64,000 nucleotides of DNA from Stutzerimonas frequens (lineage in GTDB: Bacteria; Pseudomonadota; Gammaproteobacteria; Pseudomonadales; Pseudomonadaceae). Shown in pieces: positions 39,418 through 48,322 of the stretch. The notes under the pieces are model-generated. The model was not told the origin of the DNA. It did no database searches and worked only from the letters and a program-made list of their open reading frames with translations. The position numbers and the translations under genes are program-made. Numbering within the stretch: position 1 is the first letter of the stretch; each line of letters begins with the position of its first letter. The stretch covers positions 310,001 to 374,000 of the forward strand of contig NZ_JAMOHM010000004.1 in the NCBI RefSeq assembly GCF_024448335.1. The letters run 5' to 3'.

Positions 39418-40497
39418 ATGACGTCAACACGAGCATTTCCAGTGACCCTGGCCTGGTTGACGATCTTCGCCTGCGCACTGCCACTGCTCGGCGGCTGTTC
39501 CTCGGAAGCCGAGCCAGCACCCCAGCCACCACGGGTGGCGCTGGTCGAGCCGCTGCAGGCAGCCGAGCCGCAAGCCGAGGCGCTGCGCTTCTCCGGCGTG
39601 GTGCAGAGCGTGACGTCCACGCAGCTGTCATTCGAGGTGGCCGGGCGTATCGAGCGCATCCTCGTCGACGAAGGTACCCGCGTGATCCGAGGACAGCCGC
39701 TGGCGCAGCTGGATCGCACCGACTACCGCCTGCAGCTGCGCGAAGCCGAGGCGCGCCTGCGTCAACTGGAAGCGGATCTGGCGCGCAAACGCACCCTGCT
39801 CGCCGAAGGCATCCTCGCGCCGGCCGCCATCGAAGCGCTGCAAGCCAACACGGTGGCGGCACGGGTGGCACGCGACAGCGCCCAGCGCGATCTCGATCAA
39901 AGCACGCTGAATGCACCGTTCGACGGCGTGGTGGCGCGCCGTCTGGCCGAGCCGGACATGGTGGTCGCGGTGGGCACGCCGGTCTTCGAGATGCAGGACA
40001 ACGGTCACATCGAGGTCAGCGTCGACCTGCCGGAAACCGCCGCCTTGAGCATTCCGCTCGGCCCCGGTCTGCAGGCCGAAGGCGAGCTGGTGATCGCCGA
40101 TGTACGCCTGCCGCTGCGCTACAAGGAACACAGCACGCAACCGCGTGAAGGCGCGCGGACCTACCGCCTGGTGCTGCAGGGCGAGCCGCCGGAGGAGTAC
40201 AACCTGCTGCCGGGCATGGCCATGCGCGTCAGCATCGAACGTCCGCCGCAGCCGCAGAGGACCCGCGACGCCTTCCGCCTGCCGCTGTCGGCGCTGCAGA
40301 CCGGCAGCGACGGCCAGCACTTCATCTGGCAGGCGGACGATGGCCGCGCGCGGCGGCAGCCGGTGCAGCTCGAGCGGGTCGATGGCGATCAGGCACTGAT
40401 TCGCGGTGACGGCCTGCAGGCGCAGATGCCGATCATCGTCGCTGGCGGCAGCAAGCTGCACGAGGACCAGCCGATCGAAGCGCAGGAGCGGAACTGA
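39418..40497 (+). CDS. RND efflux periplasmic adaptor (membrane-fusion) lipoprotein
   Basis: 359 residues. A lipoprotein signal with GGCSS lipobox is followed by lipoyl/hairpin halves (FEVAGRIERILVDEGTRVIRG and APFDGVVARRLAEPDM) and a beta-barrel domain. Links the RND pump to the outer-membrane channel. The ATG at 39418 follows CCAGGAGCC. First of a three-gene operon with pump and channel. No regulator gene is adjacent. Confidence 0.92.
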   Translation: MTSTRAFPVTLAWLTIFACALPLLGGCSSEAEPAPQPPRVALVEPLQAAEPQAEALRFSGVVQSVTSTQLSFEVAGRIERILVDEGTRVIRGQPLAQLDRTDYRLQLREAEARLRQLEADLARKRTLLAEGILAPAAIEALQANTVAARVARDSAQRDLDQSTLNAPFDGVVARRLAEPDMVVAVGTPVFEMQDNGHIEVSVDLPETAALSIPLGPGLQAEGELVIADVRLPLRYKEHSTQPREGARTYRLVLQGEPPEEYNLLPGMAMRVSIERPPQPQRTRDAFRLPLSALQTGSDGQHFIWQADDGRARRQPVQLERVDGDQALIRGDGLQAQMPIIVAGGSKLHEDQPIEAQERN

Positions 40498-40501
40498 GCC
40501 G

Positions 40502-43500
40502 ATGGATTTCGCCCGCTACGCCATCACCCGGCCGGTCAACATCTGGATTCTGGTACTGATCTGCCTGCTCGGCGGCACCCTCGCCTTCTTCGAGATCGGC
40601 CGCCTGGAAGACCCGGAATTCACCATCAAGCAGGCCATCGTCAACGTGCAGTACCCCGGCGCCACAGCGCTGGAGGTCGAGCAACAGGTGACCGAACCGC
40701 TGGAGAGCGCGATCCAGCAGATGTCGCAGATCAAGGAGATCCGCTCGCGCTCGATGCCGGGCATCGCCGAGATTCGCGTGGAGATGCAGGACCGCTACGA
40801 CGGCGATGCGCTGCCGCAGATCTGGGACGAGCTGCGCAACAAGATCAACGATGCCCAGGGCGACCTGCCGCCGGGGATCGAACCGCCGCAGGTCAACGAT
40901 GATTTCGGCGACGTCTACGGCATCTTCTACGCGCTGACCGGCGACGGCCTGACGCTCAAGGAGCTGCACGAGACGGCCAAGGATCTGCGCCGCGCGCTGG
41001 TGGCCGCCGACGGCGTCGGCAAGGTCGAGATCGCCGGCGTGCAGGAAGAACGCATCCTCGTGGAAGTCGACCAGGCGCAGCTGGCCGCGATGGGCATCGC
41101 CCCCGAGGAGATCGCGGCGGCGCTGGCCGACACCGATGCCGCAGTGGATGCCGGCGGCGTGCATGCCGGCGAGTTTTTCGTGCGCCTGCGCCCGAGCGGC
41201 GCCTTCGATTCGCTCGACGAGCTGCGCGCATTGCCGGTCGGCCAGGGCCCGCAGCGGGTCGAGCTGGGCGCCATCGCCAAGCTGTCGCGCGACTACGCCG
41301 AGCGGCCGCGGCAGATCATCCGCCACAACGGCCAGGCGGCGCTGACTCTGGGTGTCAGCGGTGTCTCGGGCGCGAACATCGTCGAGGTCGGCCACAGCGT
41401 CGAGGCGGCGTTGCAGGCCATCGAACACCGCATGCCACTGGGCGCCGAACTGCATCCGCTGTACGAGCAGCACCGGATCGTCGATGAGTCGGTCAACAGC
41501 TTCGCGCTCAACGTGTTCCTCTCGGTGGCCATCGTGGTCGGCGTGCTGTGCATCGCCATGGGACTGCGCGCCGGCGTCATCATCGGCGCGGTGCTGTTTC
41601 TCACCGTGCTCGGCACGCTGCTGGTGATGTGGCTGGCGGGCATTGAGCTGGAGCGGATTTCCCTCGGCGCGCTGATCATCGCCATGGGCATGCTGGTCGA
41701 CAATGCGGTGGTGGTCTGCGACGGCATGCTGGTACGCCAGCGCCAGGGCAAGAGCATCCTCGAAGCCTCGCAGGAAACGCTGCAACAGACGCAGTGGCCG
41801 CTGCTCGGCGCCACCATCATCGGCATCCTCGCCTTCGCCGGCATCGGTCTGTCCCAGGACACCACCGGCGAATTCCTCTTCTCGCTGTTTTTCGTCATCG
41901 CCGTGTCGCTGCTGCTCAGCTGGCTGCTGGCGCTGCTGCTGGTGCCGCTGTTCGGTCATTACCTGCTGCGCAATGCCAAGACCGACGAAGACCCCGACGC
42001 GGCGTACGACGGCCCCTGGTACAACCGCTACCGGCGACTGGCCGGCGGCGTGCTGCATCGGCCCTGGCTGACCATCGGCGTGCTGGTCGTGCTGACGGTG
42101 GTCAGCGCGGTGATCTTCACTCGCCTGCCGCAGAGTTTCTTCCCGCCTTCGAGCACGCCGCTGTTCTACGTCAACCTGTTCCTGCCGCAGGGCACGCACA
42201 TTCGCGACACCGCAAAGACCGCCTCTGACGTGGAGGCGTATCTGGCGGAGCTGGAGGGCGTCAGCGAGGTGTCCAGCTTCATCGGCGCCGGCGCCTCGCG
42301 CTTCATGCTGACCTATATGCCGGAGCAGCCGAATTCGGCGCTGATGCACTTTCTCGTGCGCACCGAAGATGCCGAGCTGATCGCCGGGCTGGTGCGGCAG
42401 ATCAACCAGCAGCTACCGCAACGCTATCCCTCGGCCGACGTCTCGGCCGCGCAGTTCATGTTTGGCCCCAATGCCGAAGCCAAGCTGGAAGCGCGCATCA
42501 GCGGCCCGGACATCGAGGTGCTGCGGGCCATTTCCGCCGAGGGACGCAAGCGGCTGCAGGCCGAAGGCAAGGTGTTCAACGTGCGCGATGACTGGCGCCA
42601 GCAGGTGCTGGTGCTGCGCCCGCAACTGGCACTGGATCGCCTCGCCGATGCCGGCCTGACCCGCCAGGCCGTGGCGCGTGCCCTGGCCGCCGGCAGCGAG
42701 GGCCAGCGGGTCAGCCTGCTGCGCGAGCGCGACGAGCTGATCCCGGTATTGCTGCGCGCCGCGCCGGAGGACCGCATCGATAGCGGCGAGCTGCTGCAAC
42801 GGCTGATCTGGAGCCCCGCCGGCACCGGCTACGTGCCACTGGCGCAGGTCGCCGATGGCATCGAGCCGGTCAGCGAGGACAGCATCATCGTGCGCTACGA
42901 CCGCGAGCGCACCATCTCCATCCGCGCCGAACCACGCGACGGCGAGAACACCAACGCAGCGCACGAGCGCATACGCCCGCTGATCGAGGGCATCGAACTG
43001 CCGGTCAACTACAGCCTGAAATGGGGCGGCGACTACGAACAGTCTTCCGAGGCCCAGCAGGCGCTGGCCAGCACGCTGGCGGTGCCCTACCTGGCAATGG
43101 TGCTGGTCACCGTGCTGCTGTTCGCCCGGGTGCGCCAACCGCTGATGATCTGGGCGGTGGTGCCCATGGCCATCTGCGGGGTGAGTTTCGGCCTACTGCT
43201 CACTGGCCAGGCGTTCGGCTTCATGGCACTGCTCGGCCTGCTCAGTCTCACCGGCATGCTGATCAAGAATGCCGTGGTGCTGGTGGACGAGATCGACCGG
43301 CAGATCGACGACGAGGTGCCACGCCTGACCGCCATCATCGAAGCCTCGGCGTCGCGCCTGCGCCCGGTGATGATGGCCGCCGGCACCACCGTGCTGGGCA
43401 TGGTGCCGCTGCTGTTCGACCCGTTCTTCGCCAACATGGCAGTGACCATCATGGGCGGCCTGGGCTTCGCCACCCTGCTGACCCTGCTCGCCGTGCCCTG

Positions 43501-43546
43501 TCTGTATCTGCTGTTGATGAAAGTGCGCCAGGAGGAAACCGCATGA
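40502..43546 (+). CDS. RND-family efflux permease
   Basis: 1014 residues with the classic twelve-helix RND layout. MDFARYAITRPVNIWILVL begins TM1, and two large periplasmic loops follow. The proton-relay segment GMLVDNAVVV lies in TM4. Related to TriC/MexHI-like pumps rather than the AcrB core group, by overall feel. Exports hydrophobic compounds with proton motive force. Starts 4 bp after the adaptor gene and overlaps the channel gene by 4 bp (ATGA). Confidence 0.93.
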   Translation: MDFARYAITRPVNIWILVLICLLGGTLAFFEIGRLEDPEFTIKQAIVNVQYPGATALEVEQQVTEPLESAIQQMSQIKEIRSRSMPGIAEIRVEMQDRYDGDALPQIWDELRNKINDAQGDLPPGIEPPQVNDDFGDVYGIFYALTGDGLTLKELHETAKDLRRALVAADGVGKVEIAGVQEERILVEVDQAQLAAMGIAPEEIAAALADTDAAVDAGGVHAGEFFVRLRPSGAFDSLDELRALPVGQGPQRVELGAIAKLSRDYAERPRQIIRHNGQAALTLGVSGVSGANIVEVGHSVEAALQAIEHRMPLGAELHPLYEQHRIVDESVNSFALNVFLSVAIVVGVLCIAMGLRAGVIIGAVLFLTVLGTLLVMWLAGIELERISLGALIIAMGMLVDNAVVVCDGMLVRQRQGKSILEASQETLQQTQWPLLGATIIGILAFAGIGLSQDTTGEFLFSLFFVIAVSLLLSWLLALLLVPLFGHYLLRNAKTDEDPDAAYDGPWYNRYRRLAGGVLHRPWLTIGVLVVLTVVSAVIFTRLPQSFFPPSSTPLFYVNLFLPQGTHIRDTAKTASDVEAYLAELEGVSEVSSFIGAGASRFMLTYMPEQPNSALMHFLVRTEDAELIAGLVRQINQQLPQRYPSADVSAAQFMFGPNAEAKLEARISGPDIEVLRAISAEGRKRLQAEGKVFNVRDDWRQQVLVLRPQLALDRLADAGLTRQAVARALAAGSEGQRVSLLRERDELIPVLLRAAPEDRIDSGELLQRLIWSPAGTGYVPLAQVADGIEPVSEDSIIVRYDRERTISIRAEPRDGENTNAAHERIRPLIEGIELPVNYSLKWGGDYEQSSEAQQALASTLAVPYLAMVLVTVLLFARVRQPLMIWAVVPMAICGVSFGLLLTGQAFGFMALLGLLSLTGMLIKNAVVLVDEIDRQIDDEVPRLTAIIEASASRLRPVMMAAGTTVLGMVPLLFDPFFANMAVTIMGGLGFATLLTLLAVPCLYLLLMKVRQEETA

Positions 43547-45015
43547 GCGCCAAGCCTCTGGCCGTCCCACTGCTGCTCGTTCTGGCCCTGGGCGCCTGCT
43601 CCAGCGCACCGCAGCACGCCGAACCTCAGCTGCCGGAGGCCTGGTTCAGTGCCGCCGGCAGCCACGCGGCGGATGCCGAGACATTGGCTGCCTGGTGGCG
43701 CCAGTTCGACGACCCGCAGCTCACCGCGCTGGTCCACCGCGCCATGCAGCAGAACCACGATGTTCGCCTGGCCATGGCGCGGGTCGACAGCGCCCGCGCG
43801 CAGCTGCGCCAGTCGCGCGCCGGCCTGCTGCCGAGCTTCGACCTGCCGGGCTCGGCCAGCCGCCAGTGGATCGAGAACGACCAGGACGCCGAACCCGGCA
43901 GCCCGCTGGCCGATTTCATCCCCGACGACGACGTGATCAGCTTCGATACCTGGGAGCTAGCGCTGCAGGCGACCTGGGAACTCGACCTGTTCGGCGCCAC
44001 CCGCGCGCGGCGTGACAGTGCGGCCCAGCAGCTGCGCTCGGCCGAGGCACAGACGATCGCCGCGCGCTTGGCCGTGGCCTCGAATACCGCCCAGGGCTAT
44101 CTGCAGCTGCGCGCGTTGCAGGGCCAGCGCGCGTTGCTGGTCGAAGGCATCGAAGTGGCGCGCGAGCTGGAGCGTATCGCCGGGCTGCTGTTCTACGCCG
44201 GCGAAGTGACCCGGCTGGACGTGGAGGCCACATCCGCCGAACGCGCATCGCTGGAAGCCGATCTGGACGAGCTGGACATCCACCTGGCCGAAGCGCAGCT
44301 GGCGCTGGATACCCTGCTCGCCGAGCCGCCGGGCAGCACCGCCACGCGGCTCGCCGCCAGCGCGCCGGTCCCGCTGGCGGAGCAGCGCATCGCTCCCGGC
44401 CAGCCCATCGACCTGCTGCGCCGCCGCCCGGACCTGATCGCCGAAGCCGCACGGCTGGACGCTGCCGAGCTGCAATCACTGGCCGCGCGCCGTGACCTGT
44501 TCCCCAAGCTGGCGGTGCAGGCCGCGGTGGGCCGCTCCGGCTTCGCTCTGGGAGACGCGATATCCGGCGCCTCCAACTTCGCCCGGGTCGGCGCGACCTT
44601 CGGCCTGCCGCTGTTGGACTATCCACGCCGCGGCGCCGCCATCGACCTGGCCGATGCCGAGGGCGAGACGGCTTACATCGCCTTCGAGCAGGCGCTGGCC
44701 CGCGCGCTGGAGGAAGTCGAACGGGGCCTGACGAGGATGGCCGGTCAGCAGCGCAGGCACGCATCCCTCAGCCGTACCCGCGAGCACCGTGAACGGGCGC
44801 ATCGGCTGGCGCAGCGCAGCTACGAGCTGGGTGAGGCGAACCTGAGCGAGGTGCTGGACGCCCAGCGCGGTGCGCTACAGGCCCGCCAGCGCGCACTGGA
44901 AGGGCGGACCGCGCTGGCGACGGCGCAGGTGGCGTTGTATGTGGCGCTGGGAGGCGGCTGGCATGCTGAGTCCGCACATGCTGCGGACTCGTCTTCAGAG
45001 ACAGCGACGCACTGA
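43543..45015 (+). CDS. Outer-membrane efflux channel, NodT/OprM family lipoprotein
   Basis: 490 residues. Lipobox LGACSS near 17-22, then two TolC-like repeats with LDLFGATRARRDSA and RRPDLIAEAARLDAAE, typical of NodT-type factors. Completes a tripartite pump with the adaptor and permease genes, which is overlapped by 4 bp. Followed by a 10-bp-stem terminator. Confidence 0.92.
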   Translation: MSAKPLAVPLLLVLALGACSSAPQHAEPQLPEAWFSAAGSHAADAETLAAWWRQFDDPQLTALVHRAMQQNHDVRLAMARVDSARAQLRQSRAGLLPSFDLPGSASRQWIENDQDAEPGSPLADFIPDDDVISFDTWELALQATWELDLFGATRARRDSAAQQLRSAEAQTIAARLAVASNTAQGYLQLRALQGQRALLVEGIEVARELERIAGLLFYAGEVTRLDVEATSAERASLEADLDELDIHLAEAQLALDTLLAEPPGSTATRLAASAPVPLAEQRIAPGQPIDLLRRRPDLIAEAARLDAAELQSLAARRDLFPKLAVQAAVGRSGFALGDAISGASNFARVGATFGLPLLDYPRRGAAIDLADAEGETAYIAFEQALARALEEVERGLTRMAGQQRRHASLSRTREHRERAHRLAQRSYELGEANLSEVLDAQRGALQARQRALEGRTALATAQVALYVALGGGWHAESAHAADSSSETATH

Positions 45016-45071
45016 ATACCTTTTTGGGTACGGGCGAGCCTCAAACGACGCGGTGAGTAAAACAGAGCCCA

Positions 45072-45097
45072 CAGTCTCCGGCCCTCGCCGGAGACTG
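45072..45097. terminator. Bidirectional terminator hairpin
   Basis: CAGTCTCCGG and its perfect complement around a 6-base loop between the convergent efflux-channel and RIO kinase genes. Confidence 0.7.
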
Positions 45098-45101
45098 CCA
45101 A

Positions 45102-45992
45102 TCAGCCCTTCATCCACGGCGGCACCGGCGGTTCATCCTGCGGCGCATCGTCCGCGCCCCGCATGGCCTCCCGCCGCGCCTGCTCGGCCAACGTCGCCTT
45201 GATCTCGCGCATCACCGCATCGATATCCGCGGCATCCTCCGGCTCGGCGAACTCCCCGGTCAGCTCCGTCTCGGGCGTCAGTTTGCCCTGCTCATATAGC
45301 GCCCACATTTCCTTGGCGTAACGGGTGAACTTGAGTTCCGGCGCGAAGCGGCCGAAATAGGCGGCCATGTTGCCGACGTCCCGCTCGAGCATTTCGAAGG
45401 CATGGTTGTTGCCCGCTGCATCCACCGCCTGCGGCAGATCGATGATCACCGGGCCATGCTCGTCGAGCAGCACGTTGAACTCGGACAGGTCGCCATGCAC
45501 CAGCCCGGCGCAGAGCATCTTCACCACTTCATGGATCATGAACGCATGGAACTCGCGGGCATCGTCCGGATGCAGGTCGACGTCGTTCAGTCGCGGCGCG
45601 GCATCGCCATCCTCGCCGGCGATCATCTCCATCAGCAGCACGCCGTCGAGGAAATCGTAGGGCTTGGGCACCCGCACGCCGGCGTCGGCCAGGCGGAACA
45701 GGGCCGCGACCTCAGCGTTCTGCCAGTTCTCTTCCTTCTCCTTGCGCCCGTGCTTGGAGCCCTTGGCCATGGCGCGCGCATCGCGACTGCTGCGCACCTT
45801 GCGCCCCTCCTGGTATTTCACGGCCTGCCTGAAGCTGCGCTTGTTGGCTTCCTTGTAGACCTTGGCGCAGCGCAGCTCGTCGCCACAGCGCACCACATAC
45901 ACCGCTGCTTCCTTGCCGCTCATCAGCGGCCGCAGCACCTCGTCGATCAGGCCATCCTCGATCAGCGGTTCGAGTCGTTTAGGCGTTTTCAT
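45102..45992 (-). CDS. RIO1-type serine protein kinase
   Basis: 296 residues. RIO kinase motifs are clear: KEAAVYVV with the ATP lysine in LRCAKVYK, the catalytic HGDLSEFNVLL and the metal-binding IIDLPQAVD. Known in archaea and eukaryotes for ribosome maturation. Bacterial members are poorly understood. Acidic C-terminal tail (about 245-296). Single gene with an ATG in an upstream gap shared with ada. Confidence 0.9.
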   Translation of the reverse strand: MKTPKRLEPLIEDGLIDEVLRPLMSGKEAAVYVVRCGDELRCAKVYKEANKRSFRQAVKYQEGRKVRSSRDARAMAKGSKHGRKEKEENWQNAEVAALFRLADAGVRVPKPYDFLDGVLLMEMIAGEDGDAAPRLNDVDLHPDDAREFHAFMIHEVVKMLCAGLVHGDLSEFNVLLDEHGPVIIDLPQAVDAAGNNHAFEMLERDVGNMAAYFGRFAPELKFTRYAKEMWALYEQGKLTPETELTGEFAEPEDAADIDAVMREIKATLAEQARREAMRGADDAPQDEPPVPPWMKG

Positions 45993-46149
45993 CAGCGGCT
46001 TGCAGGTCCTTCAGTGCGGGGCGGGGCTGCAGGTTACGGCAATCGCATAGCGGCTTCCATGCCTCCCATCGAGTTTGAAAGCACGCTTTGGCTTGGCGCA
46101 CAGCACGCGCAAAGCCGACAATCGGACCATCATCTCTTGGAGCACCGCC

Positions 46150-47190
46150 ATGCTCGATGAAGACCGTTACTGGCAGGCGCTGTGCGAGCGCGACGCCGCC
46201 TTCGATGGGCGTTTCGTTTTCGCCGTGCGCTCGACCGGTATTTTCTGCCGCCCCAGCTGCCCGGCACGGCGCCCGGCGCGTGAACGGGTGGCGTTCTACG
46301 CCGATGGCGAAGCAGCGCGAGTCGCCGGCTTTCGCCCGTGTCGACGCTGTTCGCCGCTGGGGCCGAGTCCGAGCCAGCAGCTGGACGCGCTGGTCGTCGC
46401 CGCCTGCCGCCTGCTCGATGACGCCGTAACGCCGCTGACGCTGCCGCAGCTGGCCGCACGCATCGGTCTGTCACCGGCGCACCTGTCACGCGCGTTCAAG
46501 GCGCGCACCGGCCTGACGCCGCATGCCTGGGCCGCCGCGCGCCGGCGTGAACGCCTCGACGCCCAGCTGCCGAAAGCCGATTCGGTACTCGATGCCGCCC
46601 TTGCCGTCGGCTACTCCGGCACCCGTGGGCCCTATGCCGAGGCGCAGGCGCTGAGCCCGGCGCAGCGGCGTCGAAAGGGCGCTGGCGAAACCCTGCGTTA
46701 CGCTATGGCCTCCTGCCCGCTCGGCCTGCTGCTGATCGCCGCCAGCGACAAGGGTCTCTGCGCGCTGTTGTTCGGCGATGACGAGGCCGCGCTGGAACAG
46801 GAGCTGCGCTCACGCTTCGCCGCCGCCACGCTGCAGCGCGATCAGGCCGGGCTGGGCAATTGGTTGCAGGCGATCATCGGCCAGCTGGAGGAACCGCAGC
46901 GCGCCGCCCAGCTGCCCCTCGACCTGCGCGGCACGGCCTTCCAGCAGCGCGTCTGGCAGGCGTTGCAGCAGATTCCAGCAGGCCAGACACGCCGCTACGG
47001 CGAGCTGGCTGCAAGCCTCGGCAGCCACGCCCGAGCGGTGGCGCGCGCCTGCGCCAGCAACCCGGTCGGCCTGCTGGTGCCCTGTCACCGCGTGGTTGGT
47101 AGCCAGAACGCGCTGACCGGCTACCGCTGGGGGCTGGCGCGCAAGGCGGCATTGCTCGAGCGCGAAGGGCAAGGCGAATCGGGAGCCTGA
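46150..47190 (+). CDS. ada: Ada, bifunctional DNA methyl-repair protein and regulator
   Basis: 346 residues. N-terminal zinc domain with C33, C37, C64 and C67 (FCRPSCPAR, FRPCRRC), an AraC-like HTH (about 90-180) and C-terminal O6-methylguanine methyltransferase with acceptor C312 in PCHRVVGSQNALTGYRWG. Repairs methylphosphotriesters and O6-methylguanine and activates its regulon after self-methylation at C33. Full-length three-domain form. ATG at 46150. Confidence 0.95.
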   Translation: MLDEDRYWQALCERDAAFDGRFVFAVRSTGIFCRPSCPARRPARERVAFYADGEAARVAGFRPCRRCSPLGPSPSQQLDALVVAACRLLDDAVTPLTLPQLAARIGLSPAHLSRAFKARTGLTPHAWAAARRRERLDAQLPKADSVLDAALAVGYSGTRGPYAEAQALSPAQRRRKGAGETLRYAMASCPLGLLLIAASDKGLCALLFGDDEAALEQELRSRFAAATLQRDQAGLGNWLQAIIGQLEEPQRAAQLPLDLRGTAFQQRVWQALQQIPAGQTRRYGELAASLGSHARAVARACASNPVGLLVPCHRVVGSQNALTGYRWGLARKAALLEREGQGESGA

Positions 47191-47239
47191 GCGGATTTCG
47201 GCGGTCGGATACTGCAGTACCGACCGCAGGAAGCCTGCC

Positions 47240-47482
47240 ATGACCGAACTGAAGCGTTACCGCATCCACTACCGCATCAACGGCGAGCCCGCTTCGCTGC
47301 TGATGAGCTCGTTCGAACTGCCCAGCCTGGAACAGGCCGAACTGGAGATTCTCCTGCACCATGTCCGCGAGCCGCGCGCCGCGGTCGATGCGCCCTGGGA
47401 GAACCCGGTGCACCCCAGCGAAGCCAGCCGACTGAGCGAACTGGGCGTCAGCGATGTTCAGATCGAAGAGGAAAACCGCTGA
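47240..47482 (+). CDS. Small protein of unknown function, 80 residues
   Basis: 80 residues, starting MTELKRYRIHYRINGEPASL with an AGGAAG site, acidic C-terminus ending EEENR. Beta-strand then helix pattern. It seems to be conserved in Pseudomonas by its codon pattern, but no family is known to me. Lies between ada and tatD on the same strand. Confidence 0.65.
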   Translation: MTELKRYRIHYRINGEPASLLMSSFELPSLEQAELEILLHHVREPRAAVDAPWENPVHPSEASRLSELGVSDVQIEEENR

Positions 47483-47533
47483 CGAGGCTGTAGCATTGCC
47501 GCCCGTTCACCGCCGACCGTACGGAGTCTGCTC

Positions 47534-48313
47534 GTGCAGCTGATCGACACCCACACCCATCTCGATTTCGATCCGTTCGATGAGGACCGCGCCGCGGTGA
47601 TCGCCCGCAGCCAGGCCGGCGGCGTCGAGCGCATCGTGGTACTCGGCGTACATGCCGCCAACTGGCAACGGGTTTGGCAGCTGGCCGGTGAGGAGCCATC
47701 GATATATGCGGCGCTGGGCCTGCACCCGGTGTTCCTCGACGAACATCAGGACGCCCATGTCGAACAGCTGCGCGACTGGCTGGAGCGCTTGCGCGGCGAG
47801 CCGAAGCTCTGCGCCATCGGTGAGATCGGCCTGGATTACTACATCGACAATCCGGACGTCGAGCGCCAACAGCAGCTGCTCGAAGCGCAGCTGGCGCTGG
47901 CCGCGGAGTTCTCGTTGCCGGTGTTGCTGCACGTGCGTCGTGCCCATGCGCCGATGATCGCCACGCTCAAGCGCTACAGGCTCGAACGTGCCGGCGTCGT
48001 GCACGCGTTCAGCGGCAGCTGGGAAGAGGCACAGGAGTATCTGCGGCTGGGCTTCAGACTCGGCCTCGGCGGCGCCGGCACCTGGCCACAGGCACAGCGG
48101 ATGCATCGGGTCCTGCGACAGCTGCCGCTGGAGGCTATCGTACTGGAAACCGATGCGCCGGACATCCCGCCGGCCGGGCATGCCGGCGAGCGCAACAGCC
48201 CGGAATTGCTGCCGGAAATCTGCCAACGCCTGGCCGACCTCAAGGGCATCGCCCCCGAAGCGCTGGCCGCGGCCAGCTATCGCAACAGCTGCGAGCTGTT
48301 CGGCTGGCGCTGA
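47534..48313 (+). CDS. TatD-family metal-dependent hydrolase (DNase)
   Basis: 259 residues. TIM-barrel with metal ligands in IDTHTHLDFD, GEIGLDYY, VLLHVRRAH, VHAFSG and ETDAPDIPP, the TatD set. A DNase/repair hydrolase in relatives. GTG start at 47534. It converges on the chemoreceptor gene with 9 bp between stops. Confidence 0.93.
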   Translation: MQLIDTHTHLDFDPFDEDRAAVIARSQAGGVERIVVLGVHAANWQRVWQLAGEEPSIYAALGLHPVFLDEHQDAHVEQLRDWLERLRGEPKLCAIGEIGLDYYIDNPDVERQQQLLEAQLALAAEFSLPVLLHVRRAHAPMIATLKRYRLERAGVVHAFSGSWEEAQEYLRLGFRLGLGGAGTWPQAQRMHRVLRQLPLEAIVLETDAPDIPPAGHAGERNSPELLPEICQRLADLKGIAPEALAAASYRNSCELFGWR

Positions 48314-48322
48314 ACCGCCCCG

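Noticed and set aside
40433-42349. A 638-codon open frame antisense to the RND permease
   Set aside because: Low-complexity His/Gln/Arg-rich shadow of a gene with clear family sequence.
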